Assembly (NCBI RefSeq): GCF_009827535.1
Contig: NZ_WTYN01000001.1
Coordinates: forward strand, 1,426,001-1,490,000
Length of the DNA stretch: 64,000 bases
Direction of reading: 5' to 3'
Source of the DNA: Qipengyuania oceanensis
GTDB lineage: Bacteria > Pseudomonadota > Alphaproteobacteria > Sphingomonadales > Sphingomonadaceae
The translations under genes were made by a program, and so were the position numbers. Below the pieces are notes generated by a model. That model was not told the origin of the DNA. It did no database searches and saw only the letters and a program-made list of their open reading frames with translations. Below, in pieces: positions 55,115 through 62,592 of the stretch (its first letter is position 1; each line of letters begins with the position of its first letter).

Positions 55115-56460
55115 CGATGATCTCCATCGTGTGTGGCGGGCATTTCACGCAGCGCAGGATTCCGACGGAGATAGAACCATTCGGCTCCGAACACTGCGGC
55201 AATACCTGCGACCGCATAGGCGACGACCGCAGGGTCGGTTTTGAGCTTGGCGAGGGCAAAAGCTGTCAGGACTACGCCGTCCGCCATGAGCGCCGACCAG
55301 AGGATCCAGGCACGCGCGCCTATTTCTTCCCGCAAACCGCGCAGCACGCCCCAATGCACGAGCATGTCCATTACGAGATAGAAGAACGCTCCGAGCGAGG
55401 CGATCCGCGAAAGATCGAACAGGACCGCGAGCGTGCCGGCGACCACGACGGTATAGACCAGCATGTGACTGCGGATCGGTCCCTTCATCCCAAAATGGCT
55501 ATGCGGGATCATCTTCATTTCGGTCAGCATCGTCAGCATTCGCGAAACGGCGAAAACGCTGGCGATGACACCCGAGGTCGTGGCTGCGATCGCGATTGCG
55601 ACTGTGAAATAGAACCCAAGCTCTCCGAGCGCGGGGCGCGCAGCTGCCGCAAGCGAGTAATCGCGCGCTTGCGCTATTTCCGAAGTGCTGAGGCTGGCTC
55701 CGACCGCCACCGCGACCAGAAGGTAGACGACCACGCATACTGTGATCGAAATGATAATAGTTCTGCCAACATTTCGGTGCGGATCGATGATTTCGCCGCC
55801 GCTGTTGGTGATGGTGGTGAAACCCTTGAACGCGAGGATCGAGAAGGCGACCGACGCGAGCAGCGCGTCGAGACCCGAAAGCGCGACTGGCTCTGAGAAG
55901 GCGCCGCCCGAAAAGCCGCTGGCCCAGATCGCCGCAATCGCGAACAGGGCGATGCCGCCGATCTTGATCGCCGACATGACGAGAGAGAAACCGCTGACCG
56001 ATTTGTTGCCTGCCGCATTCACGAAATAGGCGAAGACGATGAGCGCCAGTGCCGCGACGGAAACCAGAATGCCGCTGCTCTCGAGCCCAAAGGGCCGCAA
56101 GGCATAGGTCGCGAAGGTTCGAGCGACCAGGCTTTCGTTGATGACCATCGACAGCGCCATCAGGAGCGATGCCGAGGCTGCCACGACGCCTGGTCCGTAG
56201 GCTTTCTGAAGGATCATCGCGATGCCGCCCGAGGAGGGCCAGCGGTTCGACATCTTGATGTAGCTGTAGGCGGCGAGCGAAGTAACCAGCGCGCCGGCAA
56301 TAAACGAAAGCGGAAATAGCGGTCCAGCCAGTTCGGCAATCTGGCCAGTCAGTGCGAAGATACCGGCGCCGATCATGACGCCGGTTCCCATCGCGACACC
56401 GCCCAGCAATGTTATCGAGGCCGCACTCTCGTTTTGTTGATCGTCGCCATCTGTCTGCAA
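55111..56460 (-). CDS. APC superfamily amino acid permease
   Basis: 449 residues, 12 transmembrane segments. Substrate-binding GAGIFALTG in TM1 and the GxGxxI-type motif (MGTGVMIGAG), plus SFIAGALVTSLAAYSYIKM. TTG at 56460 is the likely start, behind AGGGGAAAGAC. It leads a four-gene operon and has an ECF-type promoter motif 50 bp upstream. Substrate (amino acid or polyamine) is unknown. Confidence 0.87.
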   Translation of the reverse strand: MQTDGDDQQNESAASITLLGGVAMGTGVMIGAGIFALTGQIAELAGPLFPLSFIAGALVTSLAAYSYIKMSNRWPSSGGIAMILQKAYGPGVVAASASLLMALSMVINESLVARTFATYALRPFGLESSGILVSVAALALIVFAYFVNAAGNKSVSGFSLVMSAIKIGGIALFAIAAIWASGFSGGAFSEPVALSGLDALLASVAFSILAFKGFTTITNSGGEIIDPHRNVGRTIIISITVCVVVYLLVAVAVGASLSTSEIAQARDYSLAAAARPALGELGFYFTVAIAIAATTSGVIASVFAVSRMLTMLTEMKMIPHSHFGMKGPIRSHMLVYTVVVAGTLAVLFDLSRIASLGAFFYLVMDMLVHWGVLRGLREEIGARAWILWSALMADGVVLTAFALAKLKTDPAVVAYAVAGIAAVFGAEWFYLRRNPALREMPATHDGDHR

Positions 56461-56510
56461 GTCTTTCCCCTGTCGATGTCCTCCCGTCCGAGAAACATCA
56501 CGCCAGACAG

Positions 56511-56538
56511 TACGTTAGGTAGTGCCTCACCCCTCAAA
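56511..56538 (-). promoter_or_regulatory. ECF-type promoter motif before the APC operon
   Basis: On the minus strand TTTGAGGGGT, 14 nt, CGTA. It is one of four copies with identical spacing in 56.5-60.8 kb. The CGTA lies 50 bp before the permease start. The remaining intergenic DNA, 56539-56742, shows no gene. Confidence 0.75.
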
Positions 56539-56742
56539 AAAGTTTCGACATGGTGCGCGCCTGCCCCAGGGGGCGGTTTGGCAAGATAGGGAGTCCGCTT
56601 TTCGCGAGGCTTCTCTTAGCACAAGGTGCGTCGATAGGAGGCGACGCGTATCGCCAGGGTGGCCCACTGTGAATTTTCTCTAGCAGGTCTCGCGAGAGGT
56701 AACTGGCCCTGTTCGATCAATCTGACGTGCCCAGCAGCCGGA

Positions 56743-57393
56743 TTAAGCTCGACCGGGGGATCGATTGCGCAAATGTGCCTGCGCTTCGCGCACGTCGAGC
56801 TCACGCGTGCTGTTTCCGATACGTAACATCAGGCGCGCGGTACCTCCCTCTACGAGGTAAACAGGATCAGCGCTCCTTTCAGCAATGACCCGGCATACCG
56901 TCTTTTCTGTCATTTCGTGAAAACGGCAATGGACCAAAGCGCACGCGTGACCGCCGAAACCATCCTTCACGAGGTCCATCACAAGGCGCTCGAACCCATC
57001 CCGATTGGCATGTTTGAGTGTCTGCATATCGGCTTCAATGCCAGTGATGTTCCCATCGTCTCCAACCCCGATAAGCAGTGTTCCGCCCTCATGGTTGAGA
57101 AAGCCGGCAACCGTTTTGAGTACGACCTGCTGGAGTGACCGGTTGACCCGGTTCTCACGCCTGTCCCACCGCAAGGACGATTTGAATTCCAATCGCTCGC
57201 CCTCGCCGCGTGCGATAAGAAGCGGCAACTCCTCGTCGAGTTCGCGTTCGAGAAAAAGTACCTTGGACTGAGCTCGCGCCAACCGCATGTGATACATGCC
57301 AAATCCCAGACCAAGGGCGCCGCCGATCACCGCGTAGATGGCGCTCATGGGAAGCATTTCGAACGCGAAAGCATTTACCAGCCGGCCGATCAT
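56743..57393 (-). CDS. Membrane-anchored AlbA_2 (Schlafen-type) domain protein, start unclear
   Basis: 216 residues from ATG 57393: a transmembrane helix (MSAIYAVIGGALGLGFGMY), a coiled linker, and an AlbA_2 domain (GEGERLEFKSSLRWD, KTVAGFLNHEGGTLLIGVGDDGNITGI, VYLVEGGTARLMLRIGNSTRELD). Codons upstream in the same frame to about 57579 also look real, encoding another membrane helix (HAVLGAALGITILHPVTTLVFWY), but have no ATG/GTG/TTG. An ATG at 57562 lies in a different frame. So the gene is probably longer and frameshifted, or uses a rare start. AlbA_2 domains bind nucleic acid or act in regulation; role here unknown. Confidence 0.75.
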   Translation of the reverse strand: MIGRLVNAFAFEMLPMSAIYAVIGGALGLGFGMYHMRLARAQSKVLFLERELDEELPLLIARGEGERLEFKSSLRWDRRENRVNRSLQQVVLKTVAGFLNHEGGTLLIGVGDDGNITGIEADMQTLKHANRDGFERLVMDLVKDGFGGHACALVHCRFHEMTEKTVCRVIAERSADPVYLVEGGTARLMLRIGNSTRELDVREAQAHLRNRSPGRA

Positions 57394-57642
57394 GAACCCA
57401 ATGGCAGTATTGCTGCCGGTGTCGTGCGACGGACCGAACTCGTACCAGAAGACGAGGGTGGTTACCGGATGGAGGATCGTGATGCCGAGGGCAGCACCAA
57501 GGACCGCATGGGCGGTTAGCGTTCGAGCGCTCTGTGAAGGCTTTGTCCTGTAGATCGCGCATTCCCTTTTTTCGTTTTTTCAGGCTACCGGGCTAATGGC
57601 TTCGCGTGCAAAACGTCTTGTCCCGCGAAGGGCATCGGGAAA

Positions 57643-57924
57643 TCAGACCGAATTACCAGTTCGTCTCCGGAAATACCGATAGAGCGGAACCGCGATGAGT
57701 GCGATGTACCAGCCATAGAGAAAGCTCCCCACCGCTCCGGCGAGGAACCCGCGCGGCGTTAGCCATTCGAACCATGGCAGCAACGGAGCCCAGGCTTCAT
57801 GCATGTGAAAACGCTCGGGCGCGAGGACTCCAAAGGCAATGCAAAGGAGATAGCTGACAAGCAGGAACACGCTAAGCGTCCAGCCCCATGCGAATATCGA
57901 GCTCTTGATTGATCCTTTTACCAT
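57643..57924 (-). CDS. Small DUF5676-like membrane protein
   Basis: 93 residues with two transmembrane helices (WTLSVFLLVSYLLCIAFGVL and FLAGAVGSFLYGWYIALIAVPLYRYF) and HMHEAWAPLLPWFEWLTPRGF between them. This is the pattern of DUF5676 proteins, frequent in Gram-negative metal-resistance clusters. GGGAGAAATGCG precedes the ATG. Function unknown. Confidence 0.75.
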   Translation of the reverse strand: MVKGSIKSSIFAWGWTLSVFLLVSYLLCIAFGVLAPERFHMHEAWAPLLPWFEWLTPRGFLAGAVGSFLYGWYIALIAVPLYRYFRRRTGNSV

Positions 57925-58127
57925 CGCATTTCTCCCACTTCGTGCGTGCTGAAATCATGCAATTGGACGGGTCCGGGGCGGTGGGGGCAGCCAGCCCCGG
58001 ACCCTGCGAGAATTCGATAGGCTTCTTACCGCCTGTCCCGGTTTTACCGGGTTCTGTGTCGCTTCCCGCAAATAATCTTCATCACCTTCATCCCTTTCAC
58101 GGTGACGCATGGTGTGGTTCCACACAC

Positions 58128-58592
58128 TCACGGAAAGGACGCGAAGACGCTCCGTCCGGCTGAACCAAAGGCGATGACCTCGAAGGGCTGCACCCGGTCT
58201 CCTGCCTCCATGCCGGGAGATCCCAGCGGCATTCCCGGAACCGCGAGGCCGGCAACGCCGGCGGGCCGTTCGCGCAAAAGCTTGGCGACGGCTTCTGCAG
58301 GCACGTGACCTTCGATGATGTATCCATCGACCTCCATCGTATGGCATGACCATAACTCTTGGGGTACGCCCCGCGCGGTCTTGATCGCCGCCATGTCGTT
58401 GCTGTCGACCGATGCCACCTTCGTGTTCATCCCGTCTTCGACATGGCCTGCCCAGTTGAGACAGCACCCACATCCTGGATCCCGGAACATCGTATAGGTC
58501 GCTGCCTGAGCCACGTTCGAACAGGCTGCCAGCACGAGCAAGGCCGCGCTGCTAATCGATCGCCGGAACAGGGCAGGCTTTTTCAAATTCAT
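58128..58592 (-). CDS. DUF411 metal-binding protein
   Basis: 154 residues from ATG 58592: signal peptide or lipoprotein signal (LAACSNVAQA), thioredoxin-like start TYTMFRDPGCGCCLNWAGHVE with Cys41, Cys43 and Cys44, and the family block WSCHTMEVDGYIIEGHVPAEAVAKLLRERP. DUF411 proteins are exported copper-binding proteins of resistance operons. It overlaps the methyltransferase gene by four bases. Confidence 0.88.
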   Translation of the reverse strand: MNLKKPALFRRSISSAALLVLAACSNVAQAATYTMFRDPGCGCCLNWAGHVEDGMNTKVASVDSNDMAAIKTARGVPQELWSCHTMEVDGYIIEGHVPAEAVAKLLRERPAGVAGLAVPGMPLGSPGMEAGDRVQPFEVIAFGSAGRSVFASFP

Positions 58593-59293
58593 TGTGCAAT
58601 TCCTTTCTTGTATCCGCGCCATAGCGAGATCGTCCCGGTTGCCGTCGGGAACCGTTGGAGCAGGCATGGCTCGGTGAAGATTTCGGCGAACAGTTTTTCG
58701 ACTTCGCCGTCGGCGCTGGGCTGCGTGTCGCTTATGCCGTCAAGAGACTGGACGGTCGCCCGGAAGAGGCTCCGCATGAGTGGGCTATCCTGCTTCATAT
58801 AATCGGAGATCAACACGGTTCCGCCTGGCACGAGCAAGCTTTCGATGGTTTCCAGGATTGTCTGCTTCTTGCGCAAGGGGACCTGGTGCAGGACGAGGCT
58901 GCTGACGATCTTGTTCGGCTGCCACCCTGCGGGTAGCTTGAGGCTTTCGAGAAAGCCATTGTGCCATTTCACGAGATCGGCTCCCGCGCCAAACTTGCGC
59001 CGCGCAAGCGCGAGCGCATCCGGGTCGGGTTCGACACCGATCAGACCCGCTTCCGGACAATCCGTCATCAAGGCCTTGAGAAGAGTGCCGGTTCCGCTGC
59101 CAACATCGATCACCCGGTCGCCGGGGACAAGGTGCAGCTCTTCGACAATCCTTTGGCGCCAGAGATGTTCGCGGGTGAACAGACCGATCGCCCGGTCGTA
59201 AAGCGGCGTCAGAAAGCTCTTGCCAAGAAGAGGCGTAAATTCGCCGTGATCTTCAGGTGCGGTGATATTGTTCACGAGTTGGTTCCCATTCAT
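58589..59293 (-). CDS. Class I SAM-dependent methyltransferase
   Basis: 234 residues with the SAM motif RVIDVGSGTGTLL (60-72), LIGVEPDPDALALARRKF (acidic loop) and SSLVLHQVPLRKKQTILETIESLLVPGGTVLISDY. It resembles UbiE-type or phosphatidylethanolamine/arsenite methyltransferase-like enzymes, without the conserved Cys triad of ArsM. Translationally coupled to DUF411, preceded by an ECF-type promoter motif. A lipid or quinone substrate would suit envelope defence; this is inference. Confidence 0.85.
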   Translation of the reverse strand: MNGNQLVNNITAPEDHGEFTPLLGKSFLTPLYDRAIGLFTREHLWRQRIVEELHLVPGDRVIDVGSGTGTLLKALMTDCPEAGLIGVEPDPDALALARRKFGAGADLVKWHNGFLESLKLPAGWQPNKIVSSLVLHQVPLRKKQTILETIESLLVPGGTVLISDYMKQDSPLMRSLFRATVQSLDGISDTQPSADGEVEKLFAEIFTEPCLLQRFPTATGTISLWRGYKKGIAQ

Positions 59294-59330
59294 CCCGGGT
59301 TCGACCCGATTCTGACAGACCCGTCTCGGT

Positions 59331-59358
59331 TACGTATGGCGGTGGACATTCCCTCAAA
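59331..59358 (-). promoter_or_regulatory. ECF-type promoter motif before methyltransferase-DUF411
   Basis: Minus strand TTTGAGGGAA, 14 nt, CGTA, the CGTA ending 38 bp before the methyltransferase start. It stands back to back, 8 bp apart, with the motif for the sigma operon. Confidence 0.75.
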
Positions 59359-59366
59359 AAAAGAAG

Positions 59367-59394
59367 TTTAAGGGATTGTGCAGGCGAGCGCGTA
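59367..59394 (+). promoter_or_regulatory. ECF-type promoter motif before the cnrYXH-like operon
   Basis: TTTAAGGGAT, 14 nt, CGTA, 32 bp before the first gene, with AGGAG at 59414 as ribosome site. It suggests that the sigma factor drives its own operon. Confidence 0.75.
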
Positions 59395-59426
59395 TAGGAC
59401 ACGTGCAACCCACAGGAGTTTTTCGG

Positions 59427-59723
59427 ATGCGTGACAATCACTCTCTTGATGCGGTGCTCGGAACCCTTTCCGCCACCGGCACCAGCGAGGTCCCCGCCGA
59501 CTTCATGGATGGCGTTTGGCAGCGCGCCGGACAGCTTGGCGAAATCGCCGACCGACGCCGCCGGACGGCTCTGTTCGTCGGTCTGTTCGTCGTCGGGCTT
59601 GGAGCTGGCGCCGGAACGAGCGGTTGGCCCGGCGGCTATGGCACGTCTTCCGCGTCATTTGGCGAGGGTCTTATCCTCGGCGAACAGCTGTCCCCATCGG
59701 CGCTCCTCCATGTGGAGCAATAG
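59427..59723 (+). CDS. CnrY-like membrane anti-sigma factor
   Basis: 98 residues: about 47 cytosolic residues (HSLDAVLGTLSATGTSEVPADFMDGVWQRA), an RRRR stop-transfer, one transmembrane helix (TALFVGLFVVGLGAGAG) and a short periplasmic tail. Size, topology and position before a CnrX-like sensor and an ECF sigma gene match CnrY (95 aa). It would hold the sigma factor until the sensor binds metal. Sequence identity to known CnrY could not be tested. Confidence 0.72.
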   Translation: MRDNHSLDAVLGTLSATGTSEVPADFMDGVWQRAGQLGEIADRRRRTALFVGLFVVGLGAGAGTSGWPGGYGTSSASFGEGLILGEQLSPSALLHVEQ

Positions 59724-59726
59724 GGT

Positions 59727-60161
59727 TTGAAGACGACGCATATCGTTCTCGCGGTGCTTCTCGCAGCACTTGCAGGATGCCTCGGCGCGATTGCCGCGGA
59801 TCGCTGGGCCAATCACGAGGCCGGCTCCGGCCTCCACGATTTCGTGCACGACGAGCTCACCCTGACGGCCGACCAGGAGCAGCGTCTCGATGCGCTCGAG
59901 GCCCGTTTCGCTGTCGAAAGGGCACGGCTCGAAGGATCGGCGCGCGCAGCCAATGCCCGGCTCGCCCAGGCGATGGAAAATGAGCACGAGTACGGTCCCG
60001 AGGTTTCGGCCGCGATCGACGAGGTGCATGCGCGTATGGGCGATCTGCAGAAAGCAACGGTACGGCATGTCTTCGACATGCGTGAAATTCTCGAACCCGA
60101 GCAGCAACGCCAGTTCGACCGCAAGGTCTCCGACGCCCTGACCCGCGACCCGCGCGACTGA
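59727..60161 (+). CDS. cnrX: CnrX-like periplasmic metal sensor
   Basis: 144 residues beginning at TTG 59727: membrane anchor (IVLAVLLAALAGCLGAIAA) and a four-helix periplasmic hooked-hairpin domain. The residues that bind Ni/Co in CnrX (His42, His46, Glu63, His119, Met123) are all matched at a constant offset of five: His37, His41 (LHDFVH), Glu58, His114 and Met118 (RHVFDM). It lies 3 nt after the anti-sigma gene. By analogy metal binding in the periplasm frees the sigma factor. Annotation pipelines may call it a periplasmic heavy metal sensor. Confidence 0.82.
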   Translation: MKTTHIVLAVLLAALAGCLGAIAADRWANHEAGSGLHDFVHDELTLTADQEQRLDALEARFAVERARLEGSARAANARLAQAMENEHEYGPEVSAAIDEVHARMGDLQKATVRHVFDMREILEPEQQRQFDRKVSDALTRDPRD

Positions 60162-60167
60162 AGCGCC

Positions 60168-60728
60168 ATGTCGGGGGCGGGCGACACTCCGGATGAGGCC
60201 CTTGTCTCGCAGGTGAGGGCCGGTAACAAGCGGGCTTTCAGCAAGCTCGTCGAGCATGAAACCGGTCGGCTTCTCGCGCTTGCGACACGCATGCTTTCCT
60301 CTCCTTCTCAGGCCGAGGACGTTGTTCAGGACAGCCTCGCTTCGGTGTGGCTGACGCGCCATCGGCTCGATCCGGACAAGCCGATCGGACCCTATCTGAC
60401 AACCGTCGTTCTCAACCGCTGCCGGGACCGTTTGCGCAGGCGCAAGGTCGCGGGCTTTTTCGGACTGTCGGGTGATGACGGACTCCATTCCATCGCCGAC
60501 GATTTGCCGGGTCCTGAAGCGTTGGCCGTTTCCAGGGAAGAGCTCAATCTCGTTCAGGCCGAGATCGCACGAATGCCCGTAAGGCTGCGCGAAGCCCTCG
60601 TGCTCGTGACCATCGAGGGGCGTAGCCAGGCCGAGGCAGCCGATCTTCTCGGAACGACCGAAAAGGCGATCGAAACCCGCGTATACCGCGCGCGCAACAG
60701 GCTGAAGGAGCGCTTCGAAAAACTTTGA
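60168..60728 (+). CDS. cnrH: ECF RNA polymerase sigma factor (CnrH-like)
   Basis: 186 residues with region 2 (AFSKLVEHETGRLLALATRMLSSPSQAEDVVQDSLASVWLTRHRLD) and region 4 (MPVRLREALVLVTIEGRSQAEAADLLGTTEKAIETRVYRARNRLKERF). It is 6 nt after the sensor gene. The next promoter motif overlaps its 3' end. It is the only sigma factor in the window and so the natural reader of the four TTTGAGGG-N16-CGTA type motifs nearby. Confidence 0.88.
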   Translation: MSGAGDTPDEALVSQVRAGNKRAFSKLVEHETGRLLALATRMLSSPSQAEDVVQDSLASVWLTRHRLDPDKPIGPYLTTVVLNRCRDRLRRRKVAGFFGLSGDDGLHSIADDLPGPEALAVSREELNLVQAEIARMPVRLREALVLVTIEGRSQAEAADLLGTTEKAIETRVYRARNRLKERFEKL

Positions 60729-60751
60729 GGGGTTGGCTGGGCGCGCGCGTA
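60724..60751 (+). promoter_or_regulatory. ECF-type promoter motif before copA-copB
   Basis: TTTGAGGGGT, 14 nt, CGTA. The first half overlaps the stop codon of the sigma gene; CGTA lies 32 bp before the copA start. CAGGAG at 60773 is the ribosome site. Confidence 0.75.
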
Positions 60752-60783
60752 AGTAACGGTAAACGCCACGTCAGGAGCCCTTT

Positions 60784-62592
60784 ATGATCGCCGTCAATCG
60801 ACGCAAGTTTCTCGGAGCCGGAGCAGGAGGAATGGGTCTGCTCGGCCTTGCCGGGGCGATGCCTGCCTGGGCACGGGGCGCGGACATCCTCGCAGGTAAC
60901 GCCCGCAAGGGGCTGGACGAGATATCCGGCCCCAATATCGACCTCACCGTTGCCCGATCGGCCTTCGCGACCGGCAACAGGCGCGGCGGCGCGATCGCCG
61001 TCAATGGCACTATTCCTGGTCCGCTGTTGCGATTGCAGGAAGGCACGACCGTCCGGCTCAATGTCCATAACCAGCTCGAGGAAGATACCTCGATCCACTG
61101 GCACGGTCTGCTCGTGCCGTTTCAGCTCGATGGAGTGCCCGGCGTGAGCTTCCCCGGCGTCAAACCGGGAGAGACCTTCACCGCCGAGTTTCCGGTTCGC
61201 CAGTCGGGTACCTACTGGTGGCACTCGCATAGCGGCCTGCAGGAGCAGGCCGGGCATTACGGCGCGATCGTGGTCGACCCCGCCGGACCCGATCCGGTCC
61301 AGGCCGACCGCGAATATATCGTGGTGCTGAGCGAATTCAGCGAAATGTCGCCCCACACGATTTTCGACAAGCTCAAGAAGGGCGAAGGCTACTTCAACTA
61401 CAACCAGAACACCTGGACCGACGATTACCCGCTTTCGGGCGAGGATCGCCGGATGTGGGCGAAAATGCGCATGATGCCGACGGACATCCTCGACGTGTCG
61501 AGCGCGGCTTATACCTATCTTCTGAACGGCCATGGCCCGCTCGACAATCTGGAATACCTCTTCCGCCCGGGCGAACGCGTGCGGCTGCGCTTCATCAATG
61601 CCGGCGCCATGACCTTCTTCAATATTCGCATTCCCGGCCTGCCGATGACCATCGTTCAGGCGGACGGGCAGAACGTCGAGCCGGTGGAGGTCGACGAGTT
61701 CCAGATCGGTGTGGCCGAGACATACGACGTCGTCGTGACGCCGGGCGCGCAACAAGCCTACACGCTGGTCGCGGAGTCGATGGACCGCTCGGGCATGGGT
61801 ATTGCCACACTCGCGAGCGCACCCGGCGCTCGCGCCGCCATTCCGCCGCTGCGCGATCCGCCGCTTCTGACCATGGCCGACATGGGCATGAGCGGCATGG
61901 ACCACGGCTCGTCTGGCGATGCCGGCATGTCGGGCATGGACCACGGAAGTGGCGGCGACATGGCGGGGATGGATCATGGTTCGTCCGGCCAATCCGAGAT
62001 GGCAGGCATGGCCGGCATGTCGGGGATGCAGATGCGCGACACGTCGCTTCTGCCGCCCGATGTGAAGGTCGGGCCCGGTCTCGACACGGTCTCGATGAAC
62101 CCGGTCGACCGCATGGGCGATCCCGGCATCGGTCTCGCCGATGTGCCGCATCGTACGCTCGACTATCGCAAGCTGCGCGCTCTGACTCCACACCGCGAGG
62201 GCCGCACGCCGTCCCGGCGAATGGAAATTCATCTGACCGGCAATATGGAGCGCTACATGTGGTCGTTCGACGGCAAGAAGTTCTCCGCCGTCTCAGACGA
62301 GCCGATCCGTTTCGCCTATAACGAGCGCGTGCGCGTGAAGCTCGTCAACAACACGATGATGGCGCACCCCATTCACTTGCACGGTCATTTCTTCGAGCTG
62401 GTCAATGGCGCGCCGGCCGATCGTCAACCGCTCAAGCACACGGTAAACCTGCAGCCGGGTGGCAGCGCGCAGTTCGACCTGACGGCGGACGAGCCGGGCG
62501 ACTGGGCCTTCCACTGTCACCTTCTCTACCACATGCATGCCGGGATGTTTCAGATCGTCACGGTCGCCAATCCCGACGGGAGCGAAGCATGA
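60784..62592 (+). CDS. copA: CopA/PcoA multicopper oxidase
   Basis: 602 residues. Tat signal RRKFLG (6-11) to AMPAWA. Type 1-3 copper ligands: HWHG (105-108), WWHSH (145-149), HPIHLHGH (528-535), HCH (577-579) with His583 and Met588. A Met/His-rich copper-storage stretch of MSGMDHG repeats lies at about 368-420. It oxidises or sequesters periplasmic copper. It overlaps copB by four bases and is preceded by an ECF-type motif rather than a CueR or CopR box. Confidence 0.95.
   Translation: MIAVNRRKFLGAGAGGMGLLGLAGAMPAWARGADILAGNARKGLDEISGPNIDLTVARSAFATGNRRGGAIAVNGTIPGPLLRLQEGTTVRLNVHNQLEEDTSIHWHGLLVPFQLDGVPGVSFPGVKPGETFTAEFPVRQSGTYWWHSHSGLQEQAGHYGAIVVDPAGPDPVQADREYIVVLSEFSEMSPHTIFDKLKKGEGYFNYNQNTWTDDYPLSGEDRRMWAKMRMMPTDILDVSSAAYTYLLNGHGPLDNLEYLFRPGERVRLRFINAGAMTFFNIRIPGLPMTIVQADGQNVEPVEVDEFQIGVAETYDVVVTPGAQQAYTLVAESMDRSGMGIATLASAPGARAAIPPLRDPPLLTMADMGMSGMDHGSSGDAGMSGMDHGSGGDMAGMDHGSSGQSEMAGMAGMSGMQMRDTSLLPPDVKVGPGLDTVSMNPVDRMGDPGIGLADVPHRTLDYRKLRALTPHREGRTPSRRMEIHLTGNMERYMWSFDGKKFSAVSDEPIRFAYNERVRVKLVNNTMMAHPIHLHGHFFELVNGAPADRQPLKHTVNLQPGGSAQFDLTADEPGDWAFHCHLLYHMHAGMFQIVTVANPDGSEA

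Noticed and set aside
60544-62232. A 562-codon minus-strand open frame opposite the sigma and copA genes
   Set aside because: Mirror of copA and the sigma gene; high Arg/His content caused by the Met/His repeat codons on the other strand.
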